64,000 nt of DNA from Cherax quadricarinatus (Eukaryota > Arthropoda > Malacostraca > Decapoda > Parastacidae): positions 6,470,100 through 6,534,099 of the forward strand of contig NC_091378.1 in assembly GCF_038502225.1 (NCBI RefSeq), in the 5' to 3' direction. This document shows, piece after piece, positions 44,639 through 56,135 of the stretch. Within the stretch, counting starts at the first letter, position 1. Each line of letters starts with the position of its first letter. Position numbers and translations under genes: made by a program. The notes under the pieces were generated by a model, which saw only the letters and a list, made by a program, of their open reading frames with translations, was not told where the DNA came from and ran no database searches.

Positions 44639-45286
44639 CATCTAAAAAACTCCCATCTAAAAAACTCCCATATAAAAAACTTCCATATAAAAAATTCCCA
44701 TATAAAAAACTCCCATATAAAAAATTCCCATATAAAAAACTCTCATATAAAAAACTCCCATATAAAAAACTCCCATATAAAAAACTCCCATATAAAAAAC
44801 TCCCATATAAAAAACTCCCATATAAAAAACTCCCATATAAAAAACTCCCATATAAAAAACTCCCATATAAAAAACTCCCATATAAAAAACTCCCATATAA
44901 AAAACTCCCATATAAAAAACTCCCATATAAAAAACTCCCATATAAAAAACTCCCATATAAAAAACTCCCATATAAAAAACTCCCATATAAAAAACTCCCA
45001 TATAAAAAACTCCCATATAAAAAACTCCCATATAAAAAACTCCCATATAAAAAACTCCCATATAAAAAACTCCCATATAAAAAACTCCCATATAAAAAAC
45101 TCCCATATAAAAAACTCCCATATAAAAAACTCCCATAGAAAAAATATAAAAAACTCCCATATAAAAAACTCCCATATAAAAAACTCCCATATAAAAAACT
45201 CCCATATAAAAAACTCCCATATAAAAAACTCCCATATAAAAAACTCCCATATAAAAAACTCCCATATAAAAAACTCCCATATAAAA
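44639..45286. repeat. 15-bp array, about 43 copies, nearly invariant
   Basis: ATAAAAAACTCCCAT units. Variation is limited to the left edge (TTCCCAT, CTCTCAT) and one disrupted unit at 45136-45148. The minus-strand MGVFY and YGSFL frames of up to 349 residues are its translations. Confidence 0.97.
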
Positions 45287-45529
45287 CCCAACTCTCCGTA
45301 TCTCTGTTTTTAGTGGGAGGAAACATGAAAAATGGGAGATCCATCTGTGTTCTGTGTCTTTGTTTGCTTGTTCGAGCGACACAGAGGAGGTGGGGAGGCA
45401 GGTGGGGAGGCAGGTGGGGAGGGGCGGTGGTAAGGCAGGTGGACTGGCAAGGTGAGGGAACATGTGGGTTAGGGAGGTGGGGGGACAGGTGTGTTAAGGA
45501 GGTGGCGATGCAGGTGGGTTGGGGTGGTC
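45287..45529. repeat. GGTGGGGAGGCA-rich degenerate repeat
   Basis: GAGGCAGGTGGG motifs at 45395-45530, non-coding. Confidence 0.75.
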
Positions 45530-46040
45530 TACCTACCTGAAGTCTACCTGGAGGGTATTCCTGGTCCACGGCCAGGCCTCCCGGTGGATAAGAGCCTGAT
45601 CAACGAGGTTGTTACTGATGGCCGCACGTAGTCCAACGTACAAACCACAGCCCGGCTGATCCTGTACCGACTTTAGGTATCTGTCCAGCTCCCTCTTGAA
45701 GACAACCAGGAGTCTATTGGTAATGCCCCTTATGTCTGGTGGGATGCTGTTGAACAGTCTTGGGCCCTGGACACCTATTGTGTTTTCTCTTAGTGTACTA
45801 ATGGAGTCCCTACTTTTCACTGGGGGTATGTTGCATCGCCTGCCAAGTCTTTTGCTTTCGTAGGGAGTGATTTCTGTGTGCAGATTAGGAACCAATCCCT
45901 CCAGAATCTTCCAGGTGTAGATTATGATGCATCTCTCTTGCCTGCGCTCCAGTGAGTACAAGTCAAGTGCTTCCAGGCGTTCTCAGTAGTTAAGGTGTTT
46001 GATGGAACTTATACGTGCAGTAAAGGTTCTCTGTACATCC
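45530..46040 (-). pseudogene. C-terminal end of a CR1/L2-like LINE
   Basis: The frame 45533-45961 (142 residues) contains YSLERRQERCIIIYTWKILE, GLVPNLHTEITPYESKRLGR, RLFNSIPPDIRGITN and VFKRELDRYLK, followed by the family's 3' end. It is the best-preserved member of the family at 12266 and 20385. An in-frame stop at 45988 follows the match upstream (ERLEAL). No RT core. Confidence 0.85.
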
Positions 46041-46780
46041 TCTAGAACGGCAATTTCTCCTGCTTTGTTGGGGATGCAAGTGGGTTGGGGTGGTGAGGAT
46101 TAGGGTAGGGTGAGGAGGAGGTAGAAAGTGGGAAGTTGCTAGAGAAGAGGAAGAACAACAACAAACAAAAATAAACAAAAACAAAAACACCAACAGGAAA
46201 AAAACACAAACAAGCAACAAACAACACACAACAAACAACACAACAACATTAGTGTGTTTGTACATCAACATCACATTCCATCGTCTGTCTAGCCATTACA
46301 GCCAGAAAAAAGTTACCTCTCAAATCAATCACCGTCGTCAACAACCATAACAAAACATCATTCAGCTCAACCATGCAAATCATTGAACATTAAGCCACAT
46401 ATAAACCTGTGAGTCACGTCTGAGCCATGTTTGAGTTACTTCTGAGCCATGTCTGAATCACGTCTGAGCCATGTCTGAGTCACGTCTGAGTCACGTCTGC
46501 CCCTTCTCTGCCCCATGTCTACCACCTCCTGCCTCACAAGGAGAGAGCAACAAAGCACAACTCTGATTAAATCAAGAGAGTTTAAGACAGTGTTGATATA
46601 GCCTGGTGTATGAGAGGGTGCCCCCTCCCCCACGTATGATATACTGCCACATACACCAAGTATACTGAGCCTCCCTGGCACCTGCTATGCCATCAGGGTG
46701 GACCAACACACTGCCATATTCTCCTTCTGTCACCGGTGTGGCAGTTATACCCAAGTTATAAACCCATAAAAAGAAGCCGA
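46041..46780. other. Mostly unrecognised; short ~19-bp repeat
   Basis: 46415-46510 has GAGTCACGTCTGAGCCATGT units. The rest is unassigned and has no supported gene. Confidence 0.5.
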
Positions 46781-46782
46781 AT

Positions 46783-46843
<61 letters not shown>

Positions 46844-46870
46844 ATATACACATCTATATACATATATATA
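46781..46870. repeat. (TA)n microsatellite
   Basis: Imperfect TA tract abutting the RTE 3' end. Confidence 0.96.
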
Positions 46871-47215
46871 TTTTTTTTTTCAACAATCCGGCAGTCTCCC
46901 ACCGAGGCAGGGTGACCCAAAAAAGAAAGAAAATCCCCCCCCCCAAAAAAAATACTTTCATCATCATTCAACACTTTCACCACACTCACACATAATCACT
47001 GCTTTTGCAGAGGTGCTCAAACTAAAACAGTTTAGAAGCATATACGTATAAAGATACACAACATATCCCTCCAAACTGCCAATATCCCAAACCCCTCCTT
47101 TAAAGTGCAGGCATTGTACTTCCCATTTCCAGGACTCAAGTCCGACTATATGAAAATAACCGGTTTCCCTGAATCCCTTCACTAAATATTACCCTGCTCA
47201 CACTCCAACAGATCG

Positions 47216-48004
47216 TCAGGTCCCAAGTATCATTCGTTTCCATTCATTCCTATCTAACACGCTCATGCACGCTTGCTGGAAGTCCAAGCCCCTCGCCCAC
47301 AAAACCTCCTTTACCCCCTCTTTCCAACCCTTTCGAGGACGACCCCTACCCCTCCTTCCTTCCCCTATAGATTTATATGCTTTCCATGTCATTCTACTTT
47401 GATCCATTCTCTCTAAATGACCAAACCACCTCAACAGCCCCTCTTCTGCCCTCTGACTAATACTTTTATTAACTCCACACCTCCTAATTTCCACACTACG
47501 AATTTTCTGCATAATATTTACACCACACATTGCCCTTAGACAGGACATCTCCACTGCCTCCAACCGTCTCCTCGCTGCTGCATTTACCACCCAAGCTTCA
47601 CACCCATATAAGAGTGTTGGTACTACTATACTTTCATACATTCCCTTCTTTGCCTCCATAGATAACGTTTTTTGACTCCACATATACCTCAACGCACCAC
47701 TCACCTTTTTTCCCTCATCAATTCTATGATTAACCTCATCCTTCATAAATCCATCCGCCAACACGCCAACTCCCAAGTATCTGAAAACATTCACTTCTTC
47801 CATACTCCTCCTCCCCAATTTGATATCCAATTTTTCTTTATCTAAATCATTTGATACCCTCATCACCTTACTCTTTTCTATGTTCACTTTCAACTTTCTA
47901 CCTTTACACACATTCTCAAACTCATCCACTAGCCTTTGAAATTTTTCTTTAGAATCTCCCATAAGCACAGTATCATCAGCAAAAAGTAACTGTGTCAATT
48001 CCAT
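47216..48004 (-). pseudogene. RTE reverse transcriptase, C-terminal part (262 residues)
   Basis: Begins at the frameshift with ELTQLLFADDTVLMGDSKEK, FADD at residues 8-11 being the second catalytic motif. Then LKVNIEKSKVM, FRYLGVGV, PTLLYGCEAWVVN, EEGLLRWFGHLERMD, EGRRGRGRPRKGW and [19 protein letters not shown] to the stop. It overlaps the preceding frame by ten bases. A single indel would restore one ~970-residue protein, within the usual RTE range. Confidence 0.9.
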
Positions 48005-50136
48005 TTTGAATTTGATTCCCCATAATTTAATCCCACCCCTCTCCCGAACACCCTAGCATTTACTTCCTTTACAACCCCATCTATAAATATATTAAACAAC
48101 CATGGTGACATTACACATCCCTGTCTAAGACCTTCTTTTACCGGGAAGTATTCTCCCTCTTTTCTACACATCCTAACCTGAGCCTCACTATCCTCATAAA
48201 AGCTCTTTACAGCATTTAGTAACTTACCACCTATTCCATATACTTGCAACATCTGCCACATTGCTCCTCTATCCACTCTATCATATGCCTTTTCTAAATC
48301 CATAAATACAATAAAAACGTCCCTACCTTTATCTAAATATTGTTCACATATATGCTTCAATGTAAACACTTGATCTACACATCCCCTACCCACTCTGAAA
48401 CCTCCTTGCTCATCCGCAATCCTACATTCTGTCTTACCTCTAATTCTTTCAATTATAACCCTACCGTATACTTTTCCTGGTATACTCAGTAAACTTATTC
48501 CTCTATAATTTTTACATTCTCTTTTGTCCCCCTTCCCTTTATATAAAGGGACTATACATGCTCTCCGCCAATCCCTAGGTACCTTTCCCTCTTTCATACA
48601 TTTATTAAACAAAAGTACCAACCACTCCAACACTATATTCCCCCCTGCTTTTAACATTTCTGTCATGATCCCATCAGTCCCAGCTGCTTTACCCCCTTTC
48701 ATTCTACGTAATGCCTCACGTACCTCCACCACACTTACATTCTGCTCTTCTTCACTCCTAAAAGATGGTTTACCTCCCTGGCCAGTGCATGAAATTACCG
48801 CCTCCCTTTCTTCCTCAACATTTAAAAGCTCCTCAAAATATTCTCGCCATCTACCTAATACCTCCCTCTCCCCATCTACTAACTCCTCTACTCTGTTTTT
48901 AACTGACAAATCCATACTTTCCCTAGGCTTTCTTAACTTGTTTAACTCACTCCAAAATTTTTTCTTATTTTCATTAAAATTTCTTGACAGTGCCTCTCCC
49001 ACTCTATCATCTGCTCTCCTTTTGCACTCTCTCATCACTCTCTTCACCTTTCTTTTACTCTCCATATACTCTGCTCTTCTTATAAATCTTCTGCTTTGTA
49101 AAAACCTCTCATAAGCTACCTTTTTCTCTTTTATCACACCCTTTACTTCATCATTCCACCAATCACTCCTCTTTCCTCCTGCCCCCACCCTCCTATAACC
49201 ACAAACTTCTGCCCCACATTCTAATACTGCATTTTTAAAACTATTCCAACCCTCTTCAACCCCCCCACTACTCATCTTTGCACTAGCCCACCTTTCTGCC
49301 AATAGTCGCTTATATTTCGCCCGAACTTCCTCTTCCCTTAGTTTATACACTTTCACCTCCCTCTTACTTGTTGTTGCCACCTTCCTCTTTTCCCATCTAC
49401 CTCTTACTCTAACTGTAGCTACAACTAAATAATGATCCGATATATCAGTTGCCCCTCTATAAACATGTACATCCTGGAGCCTACCCATCAACCTTTTATC
49501 CACCAATACATAATCTAATAAACTACTTTCATTACGTGCTACATCATACCTTGTATATTTATTTATCCTCTTTTTCATAAAATATGTATTACTTATTACC
49601 AAATTTCTTTCTACACATAGCTCAATTAAAGGCTCCCCATTTACATTTACCCCTGGCACCCCAAATTTACCTACTACTCCCTCCATAACATTTTTACCCA
49701 CTTTAGCATTGAAATCCCCAACCACCATTTCTCTCACACTTGATTCAAAACTCCCCACGCATTCACTCAACATTTCCAAGAATCTCTCTCTCTCCTCTAC
49801 ACTTCTCTCTTCTCCAGGTGCATATACGCTTACTATAACCCACTTTTCACATCTAATCTTTATTTTACTCCACATAATCCTTGAATTTATACATTTGTAG
49901 TCCCTCTTTTCCTGCCATAGCTTATCCTTCAACATTATTACTACTCCTTCTTTAGCTCTAACTCTTTTTGAAACCCCTGACCTAATCCCATTTATTCCTC
50001 TCCATTGAAACTCTCCCACCCCCTTCAGCTTTGTTTCACTTAAAGCCAGGACAATCAGCTTCTTCTCATTCAAAACATCCACAATCATCTCTTTCTTATC
50101 ATCTGCACAACATCCACGCACATTCAGACTTCCCAC
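47995..50136 (-). pseudogene. RTE endonuclease and N-terminal part of reverse transcriptase (713 residues)
   Basis: Residues 1-240 form an APE-type endonuclease that nicks target DNA: SLNVRGCCADDKK, ALSETKLKG (Glu34), SVYAPGEE, VVGDFNAKVG (140-145) and the closing DISDHYLVVA (SDH 233-235). Residues 400-713 are RT: LRRMKGGKAAGTDGI, CIVPLYKGKGDK, NYRGISLLSIPGKVYGRV, FMDLEKAYDRVDR (catalytic Asp613) and EGLRQGCVMSPWLFNIFIDG. The frame ends after YGESNSKWN because of a one-base shift, and the remainder is read at 47216-48004. The start shown is the first Met in the conserved SLNVRG block. True initiation may be upstream. Confidence 0.9.
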
Positions 50137-50300
50137 TTTGACAATTTTCTTCTTCTTATTCTTTTTAGTAATCTTTACAGGAAAAGGGGTTACTAGCCCA
50201 TTGTTCCCGGCATTTTAGTTGACTTTTACAACACGCATGGCTTACGGAGGAAAGATTCTTATTCCACTTCCCCATGGATATAAAAGGAAAAGTAATAAGA

Positions 50301-50554
50301 CCAAGAAGTATTAAGATAAAATGAAAGAAAACTCAGATGAGTGTGTATAAATAAACATGTACATGTATGTGTAGTGTGACCTAAGTGTAAGTAGAATTAG
50401 CAAGACATACCTGTAATCTTGCATATTTATGAGACAGACAAAAGACACCAGCAATCCTACCATCATGTAAAACAATTACAGGCTTTCGTTTTACACTCAC
50501 TTGGCAGGACGGTAGTACCTCCCTGGGCGGTTGCTGTCTACCAACCTACTACCT
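50301..50554. other. Unrecognised flank of the RTE
   Basis: 50455-50540 shares AATTACAGGCTTTCGTTTTA and CAGGACGGTAGTACCTCCCT with 61850-61905 (inverted), a short repeat of unknown class next to both RTE copies. Confidence 0.5.

Positions 50555-50602
<48 letters not shown>
50555..50602. repeat. (TA)n microsatellite
   Basis: About 23 TA units bordering the MITE. Confidence 0.98.
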
Positions 50603-50605
<3 letters not shown>

Positions 50606-50991
50606 GTGCCGAATAGGCAGAACTTGCGATCTTGGCTTAAATAGCAACGTTCATCTTGCCATATAGGACAAGTGAAAATTTGTGTATGCAATAATTTCGC
50701 CAAAATCATTCTGAACCTAACGAAAAAAATATATTTCACTGTGTTTGTTTAGTATTAAATTATTGTAAACAAATCTAAAATATATTTGGCTAGGTTAGGC
50801 TAAAATAAACTGCGCTTGTTATAATAAGGTTAGGTAAGTTTTCTAAGTTCCTTTTGGTGCAAAAATATAAATTTTTACATCAACATTAATGAAAAAAATA
50901 TATCTTTAAACATATAAGAGAACATTTTTAGAAAGGACTTAATTTTAAATGAGTTCTTGCTAATTGACCAGTTTTACATATTCGGCACGAC
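50603..50991. mobile_element. MITE, second copy, inverted orientation
   Basis: TGTCGTGCCGAATAGGCAGA at the left and TACATATTCGGCACGACA at the right. The interior is the inverse of 40695-41080. (TA)n lies on its left, (AC)n and (TA)n on its right. Confidence 0.88.
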
Positions 50992-50999
50992 AAATATAT

Positions 51000-51013
51000 A
51001 CACACACACACAC

Positions 51014-51106
<93 letters not shown>
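51000..51106. repeat. (AC)n and (TA)n microsatellite
   Basis: ACACACACACAC followed by about 45 TA units. TGTCGTGCC reappears at 51111-51119, perhaps a third, truncated MITE end. Confidence 0.97.
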
Positions 51107-51112
<6 letters not shown>

Positions 51113-51119
51113 CGTGCCT

Positions 51120-51450
51120 TGGATCAAACAAGGTTTATATAAATGTATATATCTCAACGGGAACCCAGATATCAGAGTATAAATCACATCCAAACACCAG
51201 AAGTAGACACAAGTCAACAAAAACTTATAAAAAGCAGTGAATGTAAGCGGGTACACAAACTGGCCTCACATTCCCACTATCTCGGCTTTATGATCCAAAA
51301 ATCCGCCACCAATTTGGTGCCGGGGTAAACTCGGAGATTCTGGGAGGAGGGAGAAAGGTTGGGAGGCAAGGAAGATAGGAGAGGAAAGAGGAGTTGGGAC
51401 GTGAAGAGTAAAACGAGGGGAGAGAATGAGTTGAGAAAGAGTTGTTAATA
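51120..51450. other. Nothing recognised
   Basis: Unassigned, with a GA-rich stretch at 51338-51425. Confidence 0.45.
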
Positions 51451-51635
51451 CAGGCTGGGCCAAAAGTAGGCTTACACTTAGTAGGTATGCACTTAACTCC
51501 TGCCCCTAGGCTTAATTACAGTTCCAAAACGTAAATAAGGCATGTGGAATACTGGCTTGGAATAATGGTTTGGATAAATTAAATCGAAAACGTGAAATAG
51601 AGAAACAATTGCAAGCCTACTTTTCGCCCATCCTG
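51451..51635. mobile_element. Mariner-like MITE
   Basis: Left end CAGGCTGGGCCAAAAGTAGG and right end inverse CAGGATGGGCGAAAAGTAGG (three mismatches over 23 bp). The left flank is TA, the right is CA (probably a mutated TA). The 185-bp interior is non-coding. The GGGC-AAAAGTAGG terminus is familiar from mariner elements. Confidence 0.8.
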
Positions 51636-51639
51636 CATA

Positions 51640-52010
51640 TCGAAAATTGGGAGCACGTTTTGTTTCCAGAGAATCTGAGGTATTTTGAAAGGGTGTATCG
51701 TCAATTGGTAACTGGACAGTCAAGTATGTGGAAAAAGGTCTTATGTAGGCAACATTTCGCTCATAACAGACATTGAGGAGCTCTGAGAGCGAAACGTTGT
51801 CAATAAATAACAAAAAAAGGCACAATACCGTGACTGGAACAATACAAAAATAACCCGCACATAGAAGTGAGGAGCTTACGACGACGTTTCGGTCCGACTT
51901 AGACCATTTACAAAGTCCAAGTCGGACCGAAACGTCGTCGTAAGCTCCTTTCTTCTATGTGCGGGTTATTTGTGAAACGTTGTCAATACAAATGCTTTCT
52001 AAAATTAAGA
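51640..52010. mobile_element. Type-A foldback hairpin carrying a type-B insertion
   Basis: GGCAACATTTCGCTCATAAC (51743) and GCTCTGAGAGCGAAACGTTG (51782) are a type-A core pair. The right side is split by the type-B element 51806-51973 and continues at 51974. Confidence 0.75.
51806..51973 (-). mobile_element. Type-B foldback, 168 bp, with 15-bp target duplication
   Basis: GAAACGTTGTCAATA at 51791-51805 and 51974-51988, identical. Tail AATAACAAAAAAAGGCACAA and ATACCGTGACTGGAACAATA on the left, then the inverted arms with CTTACGACGACGTTTCGGTC and GACCGAAACGTCGTCGTAAG. GAAACGTC at 51929-51936. Confidence 0.92.
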
Positions 52011-52074
52011 AAATTAGGTACACTCAAAACGTATGATTTAATCTGTATGATGGGAGCAAAACATGACACAGGAT

Positions 52075-53018
52075 GATTACCTTGACATATTCCCTCACAC
52101 AGGATGGGTTCCCTGTCTTATCCCATCTTGCAGTATGGTTTTCTGTCATATTCCATCATACAGGATGGGTTCCCTGTCATATTCCATCATATAGGATGGT
52201 TCCTTGTCATATTCCATCATACAGGATGGTTCCTCTGTCATATTCTATCATACAGGATGGGTTCCCTGTCATATTCCATCATACAGGATGGGTTCCCTGT
52301 CATATTCCATCATACAGGATGGTTCCTTGTCATATTCCATCATACAGGATGGTTCTTCTGTCATATTCTATCATACAGGATGGGTTCCCCGTCATGTTCC
52401 ATCATACAGGATGGGTTCCTTGTCATATTCCATCACACAGGATGGGTTCCTTGTCATATTCTATCATACAGGATGGTTCCCTGTCATATTCCATCACACA
52501 GGATGGTTCCCTGTCATATCGCATCACACAGGATGGTTCCCTGTCATATTCCATCACACAGGATGGTTCCCTGTCATATTCCATCACACAGGATGGTTCC
52601 CTGTCATATTCCATCACACAGGATGGTTCCCTGTCATATTCCATCACACAGGATGGTTCCCTGTCATATCGCATCACACAGGATGGTTCCCTGTCATATT
52701 CCATCACACAGGATGGTTCCCTGTCATATTCCATCACACAGGATGGTTCCCTGTCATATTCCACCACACAGGATGGTTCCCTGTCATATCGCATCACACA
52801 GGATGGTTCCCTGTCATATTCCACCACACAGGATGGTTCCCTGTCATATTCCACCACACAGGATGGTTCCCTGTCATATTCCATCACACAGGATGGTTCC
52901 CTGTCATATTCCACCACACAGGATGGTTCCCTGTCATATTCCATCACACAGGATGGTTCCCTGTCATATTCCACCACACAGGATGGTTCCCTGTCATATT
53001 CCATCACACAGAATGGGT
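52075..53018. repeat. 30-bp satellite, about 31 copies
   Basis: GGATGGTTCCCTGTCATATT plus CCATCACACA. From 52490 to 53010 the unit is exactly 30 bp and nearly invariant (CCATC/CCACC, ATTCC/ATCGC). The left third has 29-32-bp variants (GGGTTCC, CATCATACA). All three forward frames are open repeat translations. Confidence 0.97.
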
Positions 53019-53539
53019 TTCCTATATTTAGCATTGACATCGCCACTTTCAAACGAGTTGTTCCAGCAGGACTGGAGTTACTATCACTTAGAACACTCCA
53101 AGCAAGGGGGAAGGGGTCCTTGATGCTAGTGAGCAGATGATCTTGAACCAAGGGATGAATTCCACCCTTCCCTTGGATCAAAGCTCTTCCTTATCCCCCA
53201 TCCACATGTTAATTATTTAGTTTAATATCTTTATTATGCACCCCATACTCATCCCGTGGGCGGTATTCAAAAGATTACAGAGGTACATAATGGGTCCAGG
53301 GACTGGACCCCAAAGTTATGATAGCTGAACTAGTTACAAAGGTAATGAACTCCAGGTAGATCTGGTCATAATCATGACAAGTTACAAATGCAATGAATCA
53401 GCCTCACTCCTATACATGGTTACAGTCATGAAAAAATTACAAAGTAATGAGCCACTGATACGTCCACACCTGGTCACAATTGTGATGAGTTATAAATACA
53501 AATATTAAGTGGGTCATACACTCACACGAGCGCGCGCGC
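53019..53539. repeat. Unassigned, then a diverged 'founder' repeat relative
   Basis: 53215-53340 contains ATCTTTATTATGCACCCCAT, CATCCCGTGGGCGGTATTCA and GGGACTGGACCCCAAAG, a relative of the dispersed repeat at 54271. The sequence to 53520 has repeated AGTTACAAA-GTAATGA motifs of about 55-60 bp. 53019-53214 is unassigned. Confidence 0.6.
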
Positions 53540-53569
53540 GCGCACACACACACACACACACACTGAAAG

Positions 53570-53990
53570 ACGGCAGGCAGAAAGAAAGATTGAGAACATC
53601 ATCAAGGAAATAGGTGAAGAAGACATGGACGAAATTGTAAATTTTCAGAGAATAGGGGGGTACTTCAAGGGGAGAAAACGACCGATCAAGCTGATTCTCA
53701 GGACAGAAACAGTACGGAACAGGATCCTCCAAGAGAAACCGCGGTTGAAATACTAGGAAAAGTACATGAGGGTGTTCTTAGACAGAGACAGAACACAAAC
53801 AGAACGACAGCAGCTGAGGGAAAAGACAAAAAAGCGAAAGGAGCTACGAAAGGAGACAAGGTTGGAACCAGCAGAGGTCAATCAGTGCAGAACAGAGCAG
53901 CAAGTGCAAGCACACACAGAACTATCCTCAGAACACCATCCCAACACAAACTACAATCCACACTCACAGCTTCCACCCAACACCCAACTA
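53570..53990 (+). pseudogene. LINE ORF1-like fragment
   Basis: Reading across 53570-53755 gives RKIENIIKEIGEEDMDEIV, FQRIGGYFKGRKRPIK and RTETVRNRILQEKP to a stop. 53766-53993 continues with MRVFLDRDRTQTERQQLREK, a basic charged segment. IGxY..GKxRPIKV followed by VFLNRDxTxxER is the pattern of LINE ORF1 RNA-binding C-terminal domains. N-terminus absent. Confidence 0.65.
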
Positions 53991-54044
53991 TAGAATCCCA
54001 CAGTATGCTACCAGGTCTCCCACCCTCACAGGCCCCCCAAACCA

Positions 54045-54257
54045 CAGTGTTGGAAAAGAAACTGAAGGTATGGTACACAAACGCTGATGGAATGGCACGA
54101 AAGAGGAGTGGCACGAAAGAGTCAAAGAGGCATCACCGGACATCATAGCTCTCACAGAAACCAAGCTAACAGGTATGATAACAGATGCCATATTTCCAAC
54201 GGGATACCAGATCCTGAGGAAAGACAGCGGTAACAGGGGGGGGGGAGGAGTGGCACT
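54045..54257 (+). pseudogene. LINE ORF2 endonuclease, first ~65 residues
   Basis: KKLKVWYTNADGMARKR, then after a shift the DIIALTETKLTG block (Glu of the APE-type active site), AIFPTGYQILRKDS and GGGGVAL. It stops at the inserted repeat. The remaining ~150 endonuclease residues are missing. Confidence 0.8.
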
Positions 54258-54385
54258 TAGATTTTTTAGATTTTGCCACCGAAGTGGCTAGTTTATTGTG
54301 CACCCCATATCCATCCTGTGGACGGTAGCGCGAGAGCATGTGGATACACAAAAGGCCTAGGAACTAGGCCCCAAAGGGTTAACAG
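54258..54385 (+). repeat. Single-unit dispersed 'founder' repeat inserted in the LINE
   Basis: TTTTGCCACCGAAGTGGCTA, GTTTATTGTGCACCCCATAT, CCATCCTGTGGACGGTAGCG, CATGTGGATACACAAAAGGC, CTAGGAACTAGGCCCCAAAG, GGTTAACAGGAATAC. 54286-54329 is the 44-bp segment that matches the satellite unit at 1-2862. LINE sequence lies on both sides. Confidence 0.85.
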
Positions 54386-54417
54386 GAATACATATGATGA
54401 TTTAATATGTAGCAACA

Positions 54418-55690
54418 ATGTGCAAGGAGGCTGAGGAGAGGTTTATACCCAAGGGTAACAGGACTAATGAAAAAGCCAGGATGAGCCCATGGTTCACCCA
54501 AAGGTGCAGGGAGGCAAAAACCAAGTGTCCTAGGGAATGGAAGAAATATAGAAGGCAAAGGACCCAGGAGAATAAGGAGAGCAGTCGTAGAGCCAGAAAT
54601 GAATATGCACAGATAAGAAGGGAGGCCCAACGACAATATGAAAACGACATAGCAGCGAAAGCCAAATCTGACCCAAAACTGTTATACAGCCACATCAGGA
54701 GGAAAACAACAGTCAAGGACCAGGTAATCAGGCTAAGGAAGGAAGGAGGAGAGACAACAAGAAATGACCAAGAAGTAAGTGAGGAACTCAACAAGAGATT
54801 TAAAGAAGTGTTCACAGAGGAGACAGAAGGGGCTCCAGAAAGACAGAGAGGTGGGGCACACCACCAAGTGCTGGACACAGTACACACAACCAAGGAAGAA
54901 GTGAAGAGGCTTCTGAGTGAGATAAATACCTCAAAGGCAATGGGGCCAGATAACATCTCTCTATGGGTCGTGAGAGAGGGAGCAGAGGAGCTATGTGTAC
55001 CCCTAACAACAATATTCAATACATCTATCGAAACAGGGAGATTGCCTGAGGCATGGAAGACAGCAAATGTAGTCCCAATCTTTAAAAAAGGAGACAGACA
55101 TGAAGCACTAAACTACAGACCAGTGTCACTGACATGTATAGTATGTAAAGTCATGGAGAAGATTATCAGAAGAGTAGTGGAACACCTAGAAAGGAATGAT
55201 CTCATCAACAGCAGCCAACATGGTTTCAGGGACGGGAAATTTTGTGTCACAAACCTACTGGAGTTCTGACATGGTGACAGCATTAAGACAAGAGAGAGAG
55301 GGGTGGGTGGATTGCATTTTCTTGGACTGCAAGAAGGCGTTTGACACAGTTCCACACAAAAGATTAGTGCAAAAACTGGAGGACCAAGCAGGGATAACAG
55401 GGAAGGCACCACAATGGATCAGGGAATACTTGTCAGGAAGACAGCAGCGAGTCATGGTACGTGGCGAGGTGTCAGAGTGGGCACCTGTGACCAGCGGGGT
55501 CCCACAGGGGTCAGTCCTAGGACCAGGGCTGTTTCTGGTATTTGTGAACGACATGACGGAAGGAAGAGAATCCGAAGTGTCCCTGTTTGCAGATGACGAA
55601 GTTAATGAGAAGAATTCATTCGATCGAAGACCAGGCAGAACTACAAAGGGATCTGGACAGGCTGCAGACCTGGTCCAGTAATTGGCTCCT
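54418..55690 (+). pseudogene. LINE reverse transcriptase, copy 1
   Basis: 54418-55269: linker (KARMSPWFTQRCREAKTK), KAMGPDNISLWVVREGAEEL, TANVVPIFKKGDRHE, NYRPVSLTCIVCKVMEK, SSQHGFRDGKFCVTNLLEF. Two bases are lost near 55269 relative to copy 3. The frame resumes as DCIFLDCKKAFDTVPH (catalytic Asp), SGVPQGSVLGPGL and VSLFADDEV, where a further two-base loss after FADD shifts it again. 55813-56139 gives AAYGRLANLRTAFRHLNK and YAAPVWNPHLAKHVKKLEK. All motifs are present, in three frames. Confidence 0.88.
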
Positions 55691-56135
55691 GGAGTTCAAT
55701 CCCACCAAGTGCAAAGTCATAAAGATTGGGAAAGGGCAAAGAAGATCGCAGACGGAGTACAGTCTAGGGGGGCCAGAGACTACAAACCTTACTCAAGGAA
55801 AAAGATCTTGGGGTGAGTATAACACCAGGCACATCTCCTGAAGCGCACATCAACCGAATAACTGCTGCAGCATATGGGCGCCTAGCAAACCTCAGAACAG
55901 CATTCCGACATCTTAATAAGGAATCGTTCAGGACCCGGTACACCGTGTACGTTAGGCCCATATTGGAGTATGCGGCACCAGTTTGGAACCCACACCTAGC
56001 CAAGCACGTAAAGAAACTAGAGAAAGTGCAAAGGTTTGCAACAAGACTAGTCCCAGAGCTAAAAGGTATGTCCTACGAGGAGAGGTTAAGGGAAATCAAC
56101 CTGACGACACTGGAGGACAGGAGAGATAGGGGGAC

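Larger units (their letters stand above)
46871..50300 (-). mobile_element. Near-complete RTE retrotransposon
   Basis: About 3.4 kb: a 5' UTR sharing CCATGGGGAAGTGGA, CCTCCGTAAGCCATGCGTGT and TGGGCTAGTAACCCCTTNTC with the copy at 62090, one long coding region split by a single frameshift, a 3' UTR (TGAATGATGATGAAAGTATT, CACCCTGCCTCGGTGGGAGA) and an A-rich end next to (TA)n. RTE elements encode endonuclease and RT in one ORF and have no LTR, which fits. This is the least decayed mobile element in the window. Confidence 0.94.

Noticed and set aside
44520..45569. 349- and 268-residue minus-strand frames
   Set aside because: Translations of the 15-bp array (YGSFL, MGVFY). No codon bias or flanking gene structure.
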